Notes: generated by a model not told the origin, from the sequence alone. Positions 1-9,438 are shown, counted from the stretch's first letter. The stretch is 64,000 bases of DNA from an uncultured Enhydrobacter sp. (GCA_946222995.1 CAMIOS010000012.1:5948-69947), one strand, 5' to 3'. A program made the numbers and translations.

Positions 1-1788
1 GCCCACCTCTTCAAGGGTGTGATCAGTTGACATATCAATCCCAAATCGCATTTTTAGCACTTTGGCTTCTCGCTCGGTCAAATTTGCTAATACCTCACGG
101 GTTGCTTCTTTTAAGCCTGCGGCTGTTGCTTCATCCACAGGACTAGAAATACTCGAATCTTCGATAAAATCACCCAAATGGCTGTCTTCATCATCGCCAA
201 TCGGCGTCTCCATCGAAATCGGTTCTTTGGCAATTTTTAACACTTTACGCACTTTTGCCTCGTCCATTTCTAGACGTTCACCCAGTTCTTCAGGGGTGGG
301 TTCACGTCCCATTTCTTGCAATAACTGACGCGAAACACGGTTAATTTTGTTAATCGTTTCAATCATATGCACAGGAATACGGATCGTGCGAGCTTGATCG
401 GCAATTGAGCGGGTAATGGCTTGACGAATCCACCATGTCGCATAGGTTGAGAATTTGTAACCACGACGATATTCAAACTTATCGACCGCTTTCATCAAGC
501 CGATATTACCTTCTTGAATCAAATCCAAGAACTGTAAACCGCGGTTGGTGTATTTTTTGGCAATTGAAATAACCAGACGTAAGTTTGCTTCAACCATTTC
601 TTTTTTGGCACGACGGGTTTTGGCTTCACCCACAGACATTTCACGGGCAACCTTTTTCATCTGATACACATCCATGCCAAGCCTTTGTTCATGGGCATGA
701 ATACGTCCTTGGTGTTGTAGTACTTCGTCCAAAATTCGCTCAAGATTTTCTGCAAAGTTGGGTTTACCAGCGATACGGTTGGGCAACCAATCAAGATTGG
801 TTTCATTGTTGGGGAAGGTTTTGCGAAACTCTTCTTTTGGCATTTTGCCACGGCGAATCACCAATTTCATGATGTGGCGCTCGTTTTTACGCACATCTTC
901 ATAAACTTCACGCATCATATCCATGATGGTGTCTGCCACACGACTATTGAGCTTAAATAGTCTAAAGCAGTTGGCAAGCTCGATATAAGCTTCTTCAGTT
1001 ATATTGTGGTTACGACCATATTGATCCAAAGCGGCTTTGGCTTTAGTATAGTATTGTTCTAACGCTTCGAATCTGACTTTGACTTCCTCTGGGTCTAGTC
1101 CGCTGACATCATCGGCATCGGCATCATCCCCCACATCCGCATCGTCACCATCTTCTTCAGACTCATCGGCAGTTTCGAGGTCTTTTTCGTCGTCCAGATC
1201 ATCGTCGATTTTGGCTTTGGGTGTCAGAATAGGTAGGTCAATTTCTTCAACATCATCAGGTAAAATCTCAACATCGGCTTCTGGGTCGAGAAAGCCTGTG
1301 ATGATATCCGAGATTTTTTTCTCGCCATCAAATGTTTGGTTGTATTCATCTAGTACCAGCTCGACAGTGCCAGGCCAAAAAGTCATGGCATATTGCACAT
1401 CACGAATACCGTCATCAATACGTTTAGCGATTTCAATCTCACCTTCACGGGTGAGTAGGTCAACAGTGCCCATTTCACGCATGTACATGCGTACAGGGTC
1501 GGTGGTGCGTCCTGGTTCTGATTCGACAGATGCCAATACGGCAGCGGCTTCATCAACGGCAATGTCATCATCATTACCATCATCTGACAGCATGATGTCG
1601 TCTTCATCGGGGGCTGTTTCATAAATTTTGATGCCCACATCCGAGAGCATTTGGATAATATCTTCGATTTGGTCGCTTTCAGTCACCGAATCGGGGAGTT
1701 GGTCATTGATTTCGGCGTAGGTTAGATAACCTTGTTCTTTACCAAGTTGGATAAGTGTCGCTAATTGAGAGGTTGAATGTTCGCTCAT
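1..1788 (-). CDS. rpoD: RNA polymerase sigma factor RpoD (sigma-70), 3' end cut by window edge
   Basis: Primary sigma factor that directs RNA polymerase to housekeeping promoters. The reading frame is open from the ATG at 1786-1788 to base 1 (596 codons). An E. coli-like protein is about 613 residues, so only the end of region 4.2 is missing; the visible end is TDHTLEEVG. Region 1.1 lies in the first ~80 residues. It is followed by a very acidic non-conserved segment (around residues 185-225, many D and E). Region 2 (about residues 395-475) contains NLRLVISIAKKY, LDLIQEGNIGLMKAVDKF and YATWWIRQAI, which bind core enzyme and the -10 element. Region 3 and the start of region 4 follow. A GGAG-type ribosome site sits just before the ATG. 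The gene is not preceded by dnaG; yfaE lies upstream on the same strand after about 230 bases. Confidence 0.98.
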   Translation of the reverse strand, partial: MSEHSTSQLATLIQLGKEQGYLTYAEINDQLPDSVTESDQIEDIIQMLSDVGIKIYETAPDEDDIMLSDDGNDDDIAVDEAAAVLASVESEPGRTTDPVRMYMREMGTVDLLTREGEIEIAKRIDDGIRDVQYAMTFWPGTVELVLDEYNQTFDGEKKISDIITGFLDPEADVEILPDDVEEIDLPILTPKAKIDDDLDDEKDLETADESEEDGDDADVGDDADADDVSGLDPEEVKVRFEALEQYYTKAKAALDQYGRNHNITEEAYIELANCFRLFKLNSRVADTIMDMMREVYEDVRKNERHIMKLVIRRGKMPKEEFRKTFPNNETNLDWLPNRIAGKPNFAENLERILDEVLQHQGRIHAHEQRLGMDVYQMKKVAREMSVGEAKTRRAKKEMVEANLRLVISIAKKYTNRGLQFLDLIQEGNIGLMKAVDKFEYRRGYKFSTYATWWIRQAITRSIADQARTIRIPVHMIETINKINRVSRQLLQEMGREPTPEELGERLEMDEAKVRKVLKIAKEPISMETPIGDDEDSHLGDFIEDSSISSPVDEATAAGLKEATREVLANLTEREAKVLKMRFGIDMSTDHTLEEVG

Positions 1789-2021
1789 GGAGGCTCACTT
1801 TATAGATGGTTAAAATCAGTTGGCAAGTGCTTAATGGACTATCAAACGTGAGTGGTAGTGAATGAGGAGTTTGCACACACTCACCATAGTCAGGCTAGGC
1901 AAAAGGCTAGCGAAAATTTAGCAAAATTTTTAAACGCCATGTTTTGAACAGAGCATTATAACGGATATATGGGGATGACGGGGAATTTTCTAAATAAAAA
2001 AGTCAAAATTTTATCAAAATA

Positions 2022-2282
2022 TTAAGCCAAATGCAGCGCTAAAACGCCTTCTACATGACAACAACAGGCCAATAATTCATCCTCCTCAAGCATAAATAAT
2101 GGCTCATTAAGATAATGTACAGTGGTTTTGTTATTGAGTTTGGCATGTTTAAGTTTGCATGTACCACAATAACCCGCTTGGCATTGAAAGGGTATGTCCA
2201 CCCCTTGACGTTGTAACCCTGCTAACAAGGTTTCATTGTCATGTAAGTAAAACTTGGTATCACTGACAAACACCCATGCCAC
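2022..2282 (-). CDS. yfaE: [2Fe-2S] ferredoxin, ribonucleotide reductase maintenance protein YfaE
   Basis: Small plant-type ferredoxin of 86 residues. The cluster ligands are visible as Cys34, Cys39 and Cys42 (FQCQAGYCGTC) and a fourth within the CCC at 73-75, the same layout as E. coli YfaE. In that family the protein supplies electrons to rebuild the diiron-tyrosyl cofactor of NrdB. It lies 51 bases downstream of nrdB on the same strand, which supports this role over a general ferredoxin. No in-frame ATG exists at the start. The GTG at 2280-2282 is preceded by AAAAGGA at good spacing, so I take GTG as the start. Confidence 0.88.
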   Translation of the reverse strand: MAWVFVSDTKFYLHDNETLLAGLQRQGVDIPFQCQAGYCGTCKLKHAKLNNKTTVHYLNEPLFMLEEDELLACCCHVEGVLALHLA

Positions 2283-2333
2283 GTTACGTCCTTTTTGCTA
2301 CCTTAAAACCCAATATCTTAAAACTTAAATCGT

Positions 2334-3464
2334 TTAAAGCACAAAGTCGTCAAATGCATTGTCACTAAGTTCTGCATCAATTTGTCCCACCAAATATGAG
2401 GTGATCTCAGATTCTTGTGGTGCAACTTGTACATTATCCGATGATAACCATGCATTGATCCAAGGAATCGGGTTGGTTTTACTATCAGCAAATACCGATG
2501 GCATACTAATGGCTTCCATGCGTAAATTAGTGATGTATTCGACATATTGCACCAAGATATTTTCGTTTAAGCCGATCATGGAGCCGTCTTTAAAGAGATA
2601 TTTTGCCCAAGCTTTTTCTTGTTCCGCCGCAGCTTGGAAAATCGCTATCGCTTCACTTTGACAGGCTTGGGCGATTTCGACCATTTCAGGATCATCTTTG
2701 CCCGACTGCAATATATTGAGTATGTGCTGTGTACCGTTGAGATGCAGGGCTTCATCACGCGCAATCAGTTTGATAATTTTGGCATTGCCTTCCATCAATT
2801 TACGTTCGGCAAAGGCAAATGAACAAGCAAAAGAGACATAGAAACGAATGGCTTCTAACGCATTAACCGCTACTAGGCAAAGATATAATTTTTTCTTTAA
2901 TTCAGCTAAAGAAATAGTCACGGTTTTGCCATTGATAGATTGGGTGCTCTCGCCAAATAAATTATACAGCTGAGAGAGTTCGTATAATTCATCATAGTAT
3001 TTGGCAATATCGGTTGCCCGTTGGACGATATGTGGATTTACCACGATATCATCAAAAACCACGCTTGGATCGGTCATCACATTGCGGATAATATGAGTGT
3101 AACTGCGCGAATGAATGGTCTCAGAAAACGACCATGTTTCGATCCACGTTTCAAGCTCAGGCAAAGACACCAGCGGCAGTAAAACGACGTTTGGACTACG
3201 ACCTTGAATTGAATCAAGCAAGGTTTGGTATTTAAGATTGCTCAAAAAAATATGCTGTTCATGCTCGGGTAGATTGGCAAAGTCCATGCGATCTTTAGAC
3301 ACATCAATTTCCTCTGGACGCCAAAAAAACGACAATTGTTTTTCAATTAATTGCTCAAAGATGGGGTATTTTTGTTGGTCATAGCGTGCTACATTGACAG
3401 GTTGACCAAAGAACATCGGTTCGGTTAGGGCATCGTTTTTGGTTTGGCAAAAAATTGAATACAT
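2334..3464 (-). CDS. nrdB: Class Ia ribonucleoside-diphosphate reductase, beta subunit
   Basis: Radical-generating subunit of aerobic ribonucleotide reductase, which makes deoxynucleotides together with NrdA. The 376-residue length and numbering match E. coli NrdB exactly. The diiron ligands are Asp84, Glu115, His118, Glu204, Glu238 and His241, and the radical Tyr122 sits in SETIHSRSYTH. The C-terminal tail (DDFVL) is the segment that docks on the alpha subunit in this family. yfaE follows directly. nrdA is not adjacent: the upstream 256 bases are non-coding and the next gene is on the other strand. So the alpha subunit must be encoded elsewhere, and nrdB-yfaE has its own promoter. Confidence 0.97.
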   Translation of the reverse strand: MYSIFCQTKNDALTEPMFFGQPVNVARYDQQKYPIFEQLIEKQLSFFWRPEEIDVSKDRMDFANLPEHEQHIFLSNLKYQTLLDSIQGRSPNVVLLPLVSLPELETWIETWSFSETIHSRSYTHIIRNVMTDPSVVFDDIVVNPHIVQRATDIAKYYDELYELSQLYNLFGESTQSINGKTVTISLAELKKKLYLCLVAVNALEAIRFYVSFACSFAFAERKLMEGNAKIIKLIARDEALHLNGTQHILNILQSGKDDPEMVEIAQACQSEAIAIFQAAAEQEKAWAKYLFKDGSMIGLNENILVQYVEYITNLRMEAISMPSVFADSKTNPIPWINAWLSSDNVQVAPQESEITSYLVGQIDAELSDNAFDDFVL

Positions 3465-3720
3465 AGCTGTGTCAACTTAATAAAGAAATATGATAATTTT
3501 GGGTGGCTTATTATAAAAATCTCGTTCTAATTTTGCAAGGCAAAGAAGATATATGGTATTTATAATAAAAATTTAATACTATATATTGTGCTTATTTTTA
3601 TTGGCAAAATTGTTGCCAGCATTGATGAGCGTAAAGCCGTTACGATTACTAAACTAACCCTATTAGGAATTTTTAAAAAAATAACTATAATGGTGATTAT
3701 TTGAAAGTAAAGAGACATTT

Positions 3721-4044
3721 ATGCCAAACGCTAACCAACTACCTGCTCATATTCGTCAACTGGTCGACAAAAAAAACTATGTGATTGCCATTAAAACCCA
3801 TGCCCAAGAACAGGGCATTAGTATGGATGAAGCCAAAAATCAAATCGACGCTTATGAGCAAACCCAATTGCCCCAAGGTAGTCAAACAGGCGGGCTGAAT
3901 CAGCTAAGCCAAAGTCTTGATCAGCACCTTCAACAAGAACAAATTAAAGTACCGCTTATGCCAAGATGGGTGTGGCGAATAGCGGTGATTATCAGTGTGA
4001 TGGTAGTGATTGGTTGGATGATTTATCGTTTATTTATCCACTAA
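3721..4044 (+). CDS. Small tail-anchored membrane protein, function unknown
   Basis: A 107-residue protein that I do not recognise. The first ~80 residues are hydrophilic and Gln-rich (LNQLSQSLDQHLQQEQ) and probably helical. Residues about 82-103 form one strongly hydrophobic segment (WRIAVIISVMVVIGWMIY), followed by only a few residues, so it looks like a C-terminal membrane anchor with the bulk in the cytoplasm. The start is supported by an AAGAGA ribosome site. A perfect TATAAT lies at 3686-3691, about 30 bases upstream of the ATG, with a poor -35. The gene stands alone between nrdB (divergent) and the DUF3144 gene (convergent). The N-terminal half resembles short helical domains of unknown function, but I would not name one. 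Confidence 0.7.
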   Translation: MPNANQLPAHIRQLVDKKNYVIAIKTHAQEQGISMDEAKNQIDAYEQTQLPQGSQTGGLNQLSQSLDQHLQQEQIKVPLMPRWVWRIAVIISVMVVIGWMIYRLFIH

Positions 4045-4137
4045 TTTTTGATGGCAAATAAAAGTCAATAAATAAAGAACGGTAAGTTTTTTCTAGCCAA
4101 CTTTATCATAATCATAACGTTTAAAAAAACGGTTTAA

Positions 4138-4476
4138 TTATGAATCCGCTTGCTTGCCAATTTGCATATATTTTTGAAAGTTTTCGGCATAGTCCTCGAT
4201 ATTATCTGCAAGCATCCGCTCAAAGTTTTTGGTGAAATGCTCAATAATATCGTGTTTTTCTTTGGCATAATCAGAGCCTTTGACAAAGCCCGTCGCCGCG
4301 GTCCACGCACTAAAACGTGCCACCGCATACAGCATCGAGGCATTGATTTTGCCGGCATGGGCGTCTTCGGTACGAAGTTCATTGGCAAGCTTGATAAACT
4401 CATCGGCACGCTCATAAAACGCATTCATTTCTTCGGTAATGGCATTTTCATTTGATAGATGGTTTTGTTCTGTCAT
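4138..4476 (-). CDS. DUF3144-like protein
   Basis: A 112-residue, mostly helical, soluble acidic protein. The core from about residue 19 (FYERADEFIKLANE) through LYAVARFSAWTAA to the end resembles, from memory, DUF3144, a small family of unknown function found in Gammaproteobacteria; I could not run a profile search. There is no signal peptide or membrane segment. It lies upstream of metK's terminator in the opposite sense of reading order: both genes are on the minus strand, metK is transcribed first, and a strong terminator (4501-4530) separates them. It therefore probably has its own promoter in the short gap before it or is reached by read-through. The start ATG follows a purine-rich AGAGA. 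Confidence 0.6.
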   Translation of the reverse strand: MTEQNHLSNENAITEEMNAFYERADEFIKLANELRTEDAHAGKINASMLYAVARFSAWTAATGFVKGSDYAKEKHDIIEHFTKNFERMLADNIEDYAENFQKYMQIGKQADS

Positions 4477-4500
4477 TGGTTTTTCTCTTTATTCACTATT

Positions 4501-4530
4501 AAAAAAAGGGCGTATGTCTAAGATACGCCC
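4501..4530 (-). terminator. Rho-independent terminator after metK
   Basis: Perfect 8-bp stem GGGCGTAT/ATACGCCC (4508-4515 with 4523-4530) with a 7-base loop. On the minus strand it is followed by seven T residues. It lies 18 bases beyond the metK stop. Confidence 0.88.
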
Positions 4531-4548
4531 TCGATGTTTAGGAAAATT

Positions 4549-5715
4549 TTATAAACCCGCATCAGCTTTTAACAAAGCAGCACGGTCAGTGCGTTCCCAA
4601 GTAAAGGCAGTTTCTGTGCCTTCACGCCCAAAGTGACCATAACTGGCGGTCTGCTCATACATGGGTTGCAATAGGTTTAGCATACGGGTAATACCATATG
4701 GACGTAAGTCAAAATGTTGACGGATAAAGTCCACGATTTTGTCATCGGCAATTTTGCCAGTGCCAAAAGTATTGACTGAGATTGACGTTGGCTCTGCTAC
4801 GCCAATAGCATAACTGACTTGAATTTCACAGCGTTCTGCCAAGCCTGCCGCCACGATGTTTTTGGCAACATAACGCCCTGCATAAGCCGCACTACGGTCA
4901 ACTTTCGATGGGTCTTTACCCGAGAAAGCCCCGCCACCATGACGAGCCATACCGCCATACGTGTCTACGATGATTTTACGCCCTGTTAAACCCGCATCAC
5001 CCACAGGCCCCCCAATTACAAATAAACCTGTTGGGTTGATATGATATTTGGTGTCTTGATGTAGCATTTCGGCAGGAATCACTTTTTTGATGATTTCTTC
5101 CATCACCGCTTCGTGTAGGTCTTTTTGTGAAATATCGGGATTATGCTGGGTTGATAATACCAACGCATCGACAAACGCAGGTTTATTGCCTTCATACCGC
5201 ACCGTGACTTGGGCTTTGGCATCGGGGCGTAGCCATGCAAGCGTGCCATTTTTACGCAATTCGGCTTGTTTTTCCATCAAGCGATGTGAAAATTGAATCG
5301 GCGCAGGCATGAACACATCGGTTTCATGGGTGGCATAACCAAACATCAAGCCTTGGTCGCCCGCCCCTTGGTCTTCAGGTTTGGCACGGTCAACGCCTTG
5401 GGCAATTTCAGGCGATTGTTTGCCAATCATGTTAATGACCGCACAAGTCACCCCGTCAAAACCTAGCTCCGAGCTGTTGTAGCCGACCTTTAGCACGGTG
5501 TCACGCACGATTTGTTCAAAATCGACATTGGCGGTGGTGGTAATTTCGCCCGCTAATACCACACCACCTGTTTTGGTCAGGGTTTCGCAAGCGACACGGG
5601 CATGAATGTCTTGCTCTAAGATAGCATCGAGAATAGCATCAGAGATTTGGTCAGCAAGTTTGTCTGGATGACCTTCGCTGACCGATTCTGAAGTGAAAAG
5701 TTGGTAGTCACGCAT
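4549..5715 (-). CDS. metK: S-adenosylmethionine synthase
   Basis: Makes S-adenosylmethionine from methionine and ATP in the cytoplasm. At 388 residues it has the usual family length. Signature segments are GHPDKLADQISDAILD near residue 16, GAGDQGLMFGYA near 117, and the glycine-rich P-loop-like GGGAFSGKDPSKVDRS near 260 followed by AAYAGRYVAKN. The ATG at 5713-5715 is preceded by AAAGGA at good spacing. It is divergent from tktA across a 330-base gap. I saw no SAM-riboswitch-like architecture in the leader. It is monocistronic: a strong terminator follows. Confidence 0.98.
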   Translation of the reverse strand: MRDYQLFTSESVSEGHPDKLADQISDAILDAILEQDIHARVACETLTKTGGVVLAGEITTTANVDFEQIVRDTVLKVGYNSSELGFDGVTCAVINMIGKQSPEIAQGVDRAKPEDQGAGDQGLMFGYATHETDVFMPAPIQFSHRLMEKQAELRKNGTLAWLRPDAKAQVTVRYEGNKPAFVDALVLSTQHNPDISQKDLHEAVMEEIIKKVIPAEMLHQDTKYHINPTGLFVIGGPVGDAGLTGRKIIVDTYGGMARHGGGAFSGKDPSKVDRSAAYAGRYVAKNIVAAGLAERCEIQVSYAIGVAEPTSISVNTFGTGKIADDKIVDFIRQHFDLRPYGITRMLNLLQPMYEQTASYGHFGREGTETAFTWERTDRAALLKADAGL

Positions 5716-6045
5716 ATTAATTTTCCTTTAAACAAAGGCTTAAGAAAATTAATCGCTTTGCAAACCTATCTCTATTTTTAAATTATTCAAAGAATAGAAA
5801 GTCACGTTGAAAGCCAAAAAACTTTTACGAGCAAGTTTGCAAAATGATTAATGAAAGTAACTGTTTATTTTACCTTATTCTTGAGCGATACACTAGGAAT
5901 TTCAAAAGGCTTGAAAAGAATAATATGAAAATGTAATTAATCTGTCGAATTTGCCAATTTAACCTTTATTTTATGGCTGAATTTTAGGACAATAAGCAGG
6001 AATTAAATTTTAATAACTTAAAACTTACGCTGCATAGGAAAAATT
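5716..6045. other. metK-tktA divergent intergenic region
   Basis: 330 AT-rich bases with no gene. It must hold the promoters of metK (minus) and tktA (plus). A plausible tktA promoter is TTGAAA at 5911-5916 with TAATTA 17 bases later, but this is weak. No riboswitch, small RNA or repeat could be recognised. Confidence 0.5.
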
Positions 6046-8043
6046 ATGTCAACTCCCATTTCTGAACGCCGTATCGCCAATGCGGTACGTACCTTATCAT
6101 TTGATGCGGTACAAAAAGCCAACTCTGGTCACCCAGGTGCGCCAATGGGGATGGCTGATATCGCTGAAGTGCTTTGGCGAAAATTTTTAAAGCACAATCC
6201 AACTGACCCAAATTGGCTTAACCGTGACCGTTTTGTGCTATCCAATGGTCATGGGTCGATGTTGCAATATGCGTTGCTGCATTTGACGGGCTATGATGTG
6301 ACGATTGAAGATATCAAAAACTTTCGCCAGTTGCATTCAAAAACCCCCGGTCATCCAGAATATGGCTATACCCCAGGTGTCGAAACCACCACAGGGCCAT
6401 TAGGGCAGGGCATTGCCAATGCCGTGGGTTTTGCGATTGCTGAAAAAACCTTAGCGGCACAATTTAACCGTGAAGGTCATCAAATTATCAATCACCAAAC
6501 TTATTGCTTCTTGGGGGATGGTTGTTTGATGGAAGGTATCTCGCACGAAGTTTGCTCGCTTGCAGGCACCTTACAGCTTGGTAAATTGATTGTGTATTAC
6601 GATGATAATGGCATTTCAATTGATGGCGAAGTGGAAGGCTGGTTTTCAGATGACACCCAAAAACGTTTTGAAGCTTATAGCTGGCATGTACAAAAAGTGG
6701 ATGGTCATGACACCGAAGCAATTACTAATGCCACCGAACAAGCCATTAGTGAAACCAACAAACCGTCATTAATCATTTGTAAAACACTCATTGGTGCAGG
6801 CTCGCCAAACAAGCAAGGTAAAGAAAGCTCACACGGTGCCCCCCTTGGCGAAGACGAAATTTTGCTCACTCGTAAAGAAATGCTATGGGAGCATGAAGCG
6901 TTTGAATTGCCACAAGATATTTATGAAGCGTGGGATTGTAAAGCCAAAGGACAAGCGTTACAACAATCTTGGCAAAGCGAATTTGATGCCTATAAAAACG
7001 CCTATCCCGAGTTGGCAGCTGAATTACTACGCCGTGTCGATGGCGACTTGCCAACAGATTTTGAAAAAATAGCCCAAGATTATATCAACGCATGCCAAGC
7101 CAATCCCGAAAATATCGCCACCCGTAAAGCCAGCCAAAACACCATTAATGCCTTGCAACCAACGTTGCCAGAATTGCTAGGGGGTTCTGCCGACTTGGCG
7201 GGCTCAAATTTGACATGGTTTAAAAACGCCAAAGCGTTAGAAGATGATATTGCAGGTAACTATATTCATTATGGCGTGCGTGAATTTGGGATGACAGCAA
7301 TTGCCAATGGCATTGCGTTATATGGCGGTTTTATTCCATATGTTGCGACGTTCTTGATGTTTATGGAATACGCACGTAATGCGGTGCGCATGTCTGCCTT
7401 GATGAAGCAACGGGTGATTCATGTATATACCCACGACAGCATTGGGCTTGGCGAAGACGGTCCGACCCACCAACCTGTCGAGCAGTTGGCAAGTTTACGT
7501 GCCACACCAAACTTACACACATGGCGACCTTGTGACACAGTCGAGTCGGCAGTAGCTTGGGTTGAAGCAATTAAAGCTAAAACCACACCATCGGCGCTTA
7601 TCTTTAGCCGTCAAAACTTACCCCATCAAGCACGTGATATCGAACAAGTCGCCAATATTGCCAAAGGCGGTTATATCTTGGCAAAAGAACAAGGCGAATT
7701 AAAAGCAATTATCATTGCCACAGGTTCAGAAATTGAGCTTGCGATGAATGCCTATCACGAACTTAGCAGTCAAGGCTTAGGCGTGCGTGTGGTATCGATG
7801 CCGTGTGCCGAAGTGTTCATGCAGCAAGACCTCAATTACCGTGAGGGCGTACTGCCACCGCAAGTGCGTGGCCGTGTGGCGGTAGAAGCGAGCCATGTGG
7901 ATTATTGGTATAAATTTGTGGGTCTAGATGGCAAAGTCGTGGGTATGACAACGTTTGGCGAATCTGCCCCTGCCAAAGACTTGTTCTCCTACTTTAACAT
8001 TACGACGGATGCGGTCATTCAAGCGGTAAAAGCGGTAATTTAA
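6046..8043 (+). CDS. tktA: Transketolase
   Basis: Thiamine-diphosphate enzyme of the non-oxidative pentose phosphate pathway; it transfers two-carbon ketol units between sugar phosphates. The 665 residues match the family. Visible landmarks are the N-terminal SGHPGAPMGMAD, the ThDP/metal motif GDGCLMEG (near residue 158) with its downstream Asn, the cofactor-proton-relay segment YGVREFGMTAIANGIALYGG, and the THDSIGLGEDGPTHQP segment carrying catalytic histidines. The ATG follows an AGGA ribosome site. It is a single-gene unit closed by a clear terminator. Confidence 0.98.
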   Translation: MSTPISERRIANAVRTLSFDAVQKANSGHPGAPMGMADIAEVLWRKFLKHNPTDPNWLNRDRFVLSNGHGSMLQYALLHLTGYDVTIEDIKNFRQLHSKTPGHPEYGYTPGVETTTGPLGQGIANAVGFAIAEKTLAAQFNREGHQIINHQTYCFLGDGCLMEGISHEVCSLAGTLQLGKLIVYYDDNGISIDGEVEGWFSDDTQKRFEAYSWHVQKVDGHDTEAITNATEQAISETNKPSLIICKTLIGAGSPNKQGKESSHGAPLGEDEILLTRKEMLWEHEAFELPQDIYEAWDCKAKGQALQQSWQSEFDAYKNAYPELAAELLRRVDGDLPTDFEKIAQDYINACQANPENIATRKASQNTINALQPTLPELLGGSADLAGSNLTWFKNAKALEDDIAGNYIHYGVREFGMTAIANGIALYGGFIPYVATFLMFMEYARNAVRMSALMKQRVIHVYTHDSIGLGEDGPTHQPVEQLASLRATPNLHTWRPCDTVESAVAWVEAIKAKTTPSALIFSRQNLPHQARDIEQVANIAKGGYILAKEQGELKAIIIATGSEIELAMNAYHELSSQGLGVRVVSMPCAEVFMQQDLNYREGVLPPQVRGRVAVEASHVDYWYKFVGLDGKVVGMTTFGESAPAKDLFSYFNITTDAVIQAVKAVI

Positions 8044-8070
8044 GTTTAAAACTTGTCAAATTAATAAAAG

Positions 8071-8096
8071 CGTGCTAACAATTTAGCACGTTTTTT
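8071..8096 (+). terminator. Rho-independent terminator after tktA
   Basis: Stem CGTGCTAA/TTAGCACG (8071-8078 with 8083-8090), 4-base loop, followed by six T residues. It lies 28 bases after the tktA stop and may also serve the convergent glycosyltransferase gene. Confidence 0.9.
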
Positions 8097-8134
8097 ATCA
8101 AATATATGTTAAAAAAATATTGTCAATAGTCTGA

Positions 8135-8824
8135 TTAATTGGTTTCTAAATTCGCTAAAAAACTACCAAAGCCCCCTTGCGTTCTGGCATCTAACCGACT
8201 GCTGGTAGCCACCCTCACTTGGTTACTCCAAATGATATGCCAACCTTGCGTTTCAAATTTTTCGACCAATTTGACATCCTCATGGCAGGGCAAGGGGTCA
8301 AAGCCACCCACCGCTAAATATGCTTTGGCAGAAAAACTTAAATTCGCCCCATGTATATGTCGATGCCCCATTTTATCTTGATAATGCGCGATATAACGTT
8401 CACGGGTCATATGAGATAAATGCTGCCAGCTATCCACATCAACCACGCCACATATCATATCAGCTGCCGCTTGCTGAAGATGATGAAGTTGGCTTATTAA
8501 CCAGTCTGGCTCAACTTGGCTGTCTGCATCGCTACAGGCGATCCAATCCGCCCCCTGTGCTATCAGATGGCGAATACCCAAATCTCGCACCTGTCCCACA
8601 CAGCGAAACGCACAAGCTAAACTAGCCGCCCCAAGACAATCAACCAGCTTTTGGGTATCATCCTCACAGCTATCTAACACCACCAACACAGTTGCACAAA
8701 TAGTAGGGGGTAGCTGTTTTATGGCCGTATTAATCGCAGTAAGACAAGCGGTTATATGCTCAGCTTCGTTATGGGCAGGGATGACGATACCAATATTTTT
8801 TATGGTTATACCTTGGCCGATCAT
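8135..8824 (-). CDS. Family 2 glycosyltransferase
   Basis: GT-A-fold, nucleotide-sugar-dependent glycosyltransferase of 229 residues with no membrane segment. The first strand and nucleotide-binding IPAHNE lie at residues 15-20. An acidic DSCEDDT follows, and a DAD triad at 99-101 (ACSDADSQ) would bind metal and nucleotide. FDPLPCHEDVKLVEKF matches the acceptor-side acidic motif (a variant ED). Its ATG shares one base with the stop of the methyltransferase gene (TAATG), so the two are translationally coupled. It is the last gene of the acyl-CoA-dehydrogenase-like/PIG-L/methyltransferase/glycosyltransferase set. Donor and acceptor cannot be read from sequence. Confidence 0.85.
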   Translation of the reverse strand: MIGQGITIKNIGIVIPAHNEAEHITACLTAINTAIKQLPPTICATVLVVLDSCEDDTQKLVDCLGAASLACAFRCVGQVRDLGIRHLIAQGADWIACSDADSQVEPDWLISQLHHLQQAAADMICGVVDVDSWQHLSHMTRERYIAHYQDKMGHRHIHGANLSFSAKAYLAVGGFDPLPCHEDVKLVEKFETQGWHIIWSNQVRVATSSRLDARTQGGFGSFLANLETN

Positions 8825-9438
8825 TATGCCACCAACCCTTCGTGCTGTGCAACGCTAGTTGTGCTAACTTGCCAAACATCCAATAAAAAATCGGCATCTT
8901 GGCACGCCATTTGATGATAAAAAGGTTGAGTAAATTGTTTGATGTGGTTAGTAATTAAACTATGCACGATTTCACCATTCAATTCAAACCCAGCGATCGG
9001 ATAACGCCAATGCACACACAGTAGCGTACCTTGAGAATTAAGCGAACGATTGACCCATTGCAAAACTTGTTCAACCGCTTGGCGATTTAGATAATACAAA
9101 ATTTCACTAATCACGATCAAATCAAAATGTTGTGAAGGCAACTGTTCGGGAATAACGGCTTGTTGCACGTTCACATTGGCAACTTGACTTAATTGTTGGG
9201 TCGCTAAGCTAATGGCTTGGGCATTGCCATCAATTGCCAATAATTGCCCACACCGATTCGCTAATGATTGACTAAATACCCCATTGCTACAGCCCAGCTC
9301 GATAGCAGTTGGGTAATGAGGCTTTGGCAAAACCGCTAAACTGATATCGCGCTTTCGCTGTTCATACCAACGGGTTTTATAATGCCAAGGGTCGTTGGTA
9401 TTGGCGTATAAGGCTTCAAAATAATCACGCTGATTCAT
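8824..9438 (-). CDS. Class I SAM-dependent methyltransferase (NodS-like)
   Basis: Cytoplasmic methyltransferase of 204 residues. SAM-binding motif I is AIELGCSNG (residues 46-53), followed by the acidic end of beta-2 (LLAID, about 66-70) and LIVISEILYYL, motif II/III. The overall pattern resembles NodS-type and SAM-binding methyltransferases that act on small sugar-like molecules. I chose the ATG at 9436-9438 because it has a GGGAG ribosome site and begins with MNQRDYFEALYANTNDPW, the usual N-terminus. A longer frame reaches 9516 but would overlap the PIG-L gene by 92 bases. With the chosen start the overlap is 14 bases. From memory, some bacteria fuse this methyltransferase with the PIG-L domain in one chain, which would support a joint task. 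Confidence 0.83.
   Translation of the reverse strand: MNQRDYFEALYANTNDPWHYKTRWYEQRKRDISLAVLPKPHYPTAIELGCSNGVFSQSLANRCGQLLAIDGNAQAISLATQQLSQVANVNVQQAVIPEQLPSQHFDLIVISEILYYLNRQAVEQVLQWVNRSLNSQGTLLCVHWRYPIAGFELNGEIVHSLITNHIKQFTQPFYHQMACQDADFLLDVWQVSTTSVAQHEGLVA

Noticed and set aside
1079..1624. Long Ser-rich reading frame on the plus strand opposite rpoD
   Set aside because: It is the mirror of the acidic Asp/Glu-rich region of rpoD; no ribosome site and no family resemblance.
3588..3704. 38-codon GTG frame (hydrophobic, IGKIVASIDERKAV) upstream of the 3721 gene
   Set aside because: No ribosome site and no similarity that I can name; it spans the likely promoter of the next gene.
5716..6045. 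SAM riboswitch before metK
   Set aside because: No multi-stem architecture or terminator switch could be seen in the metK leader; the region is AT-rich and unstructured by eye.
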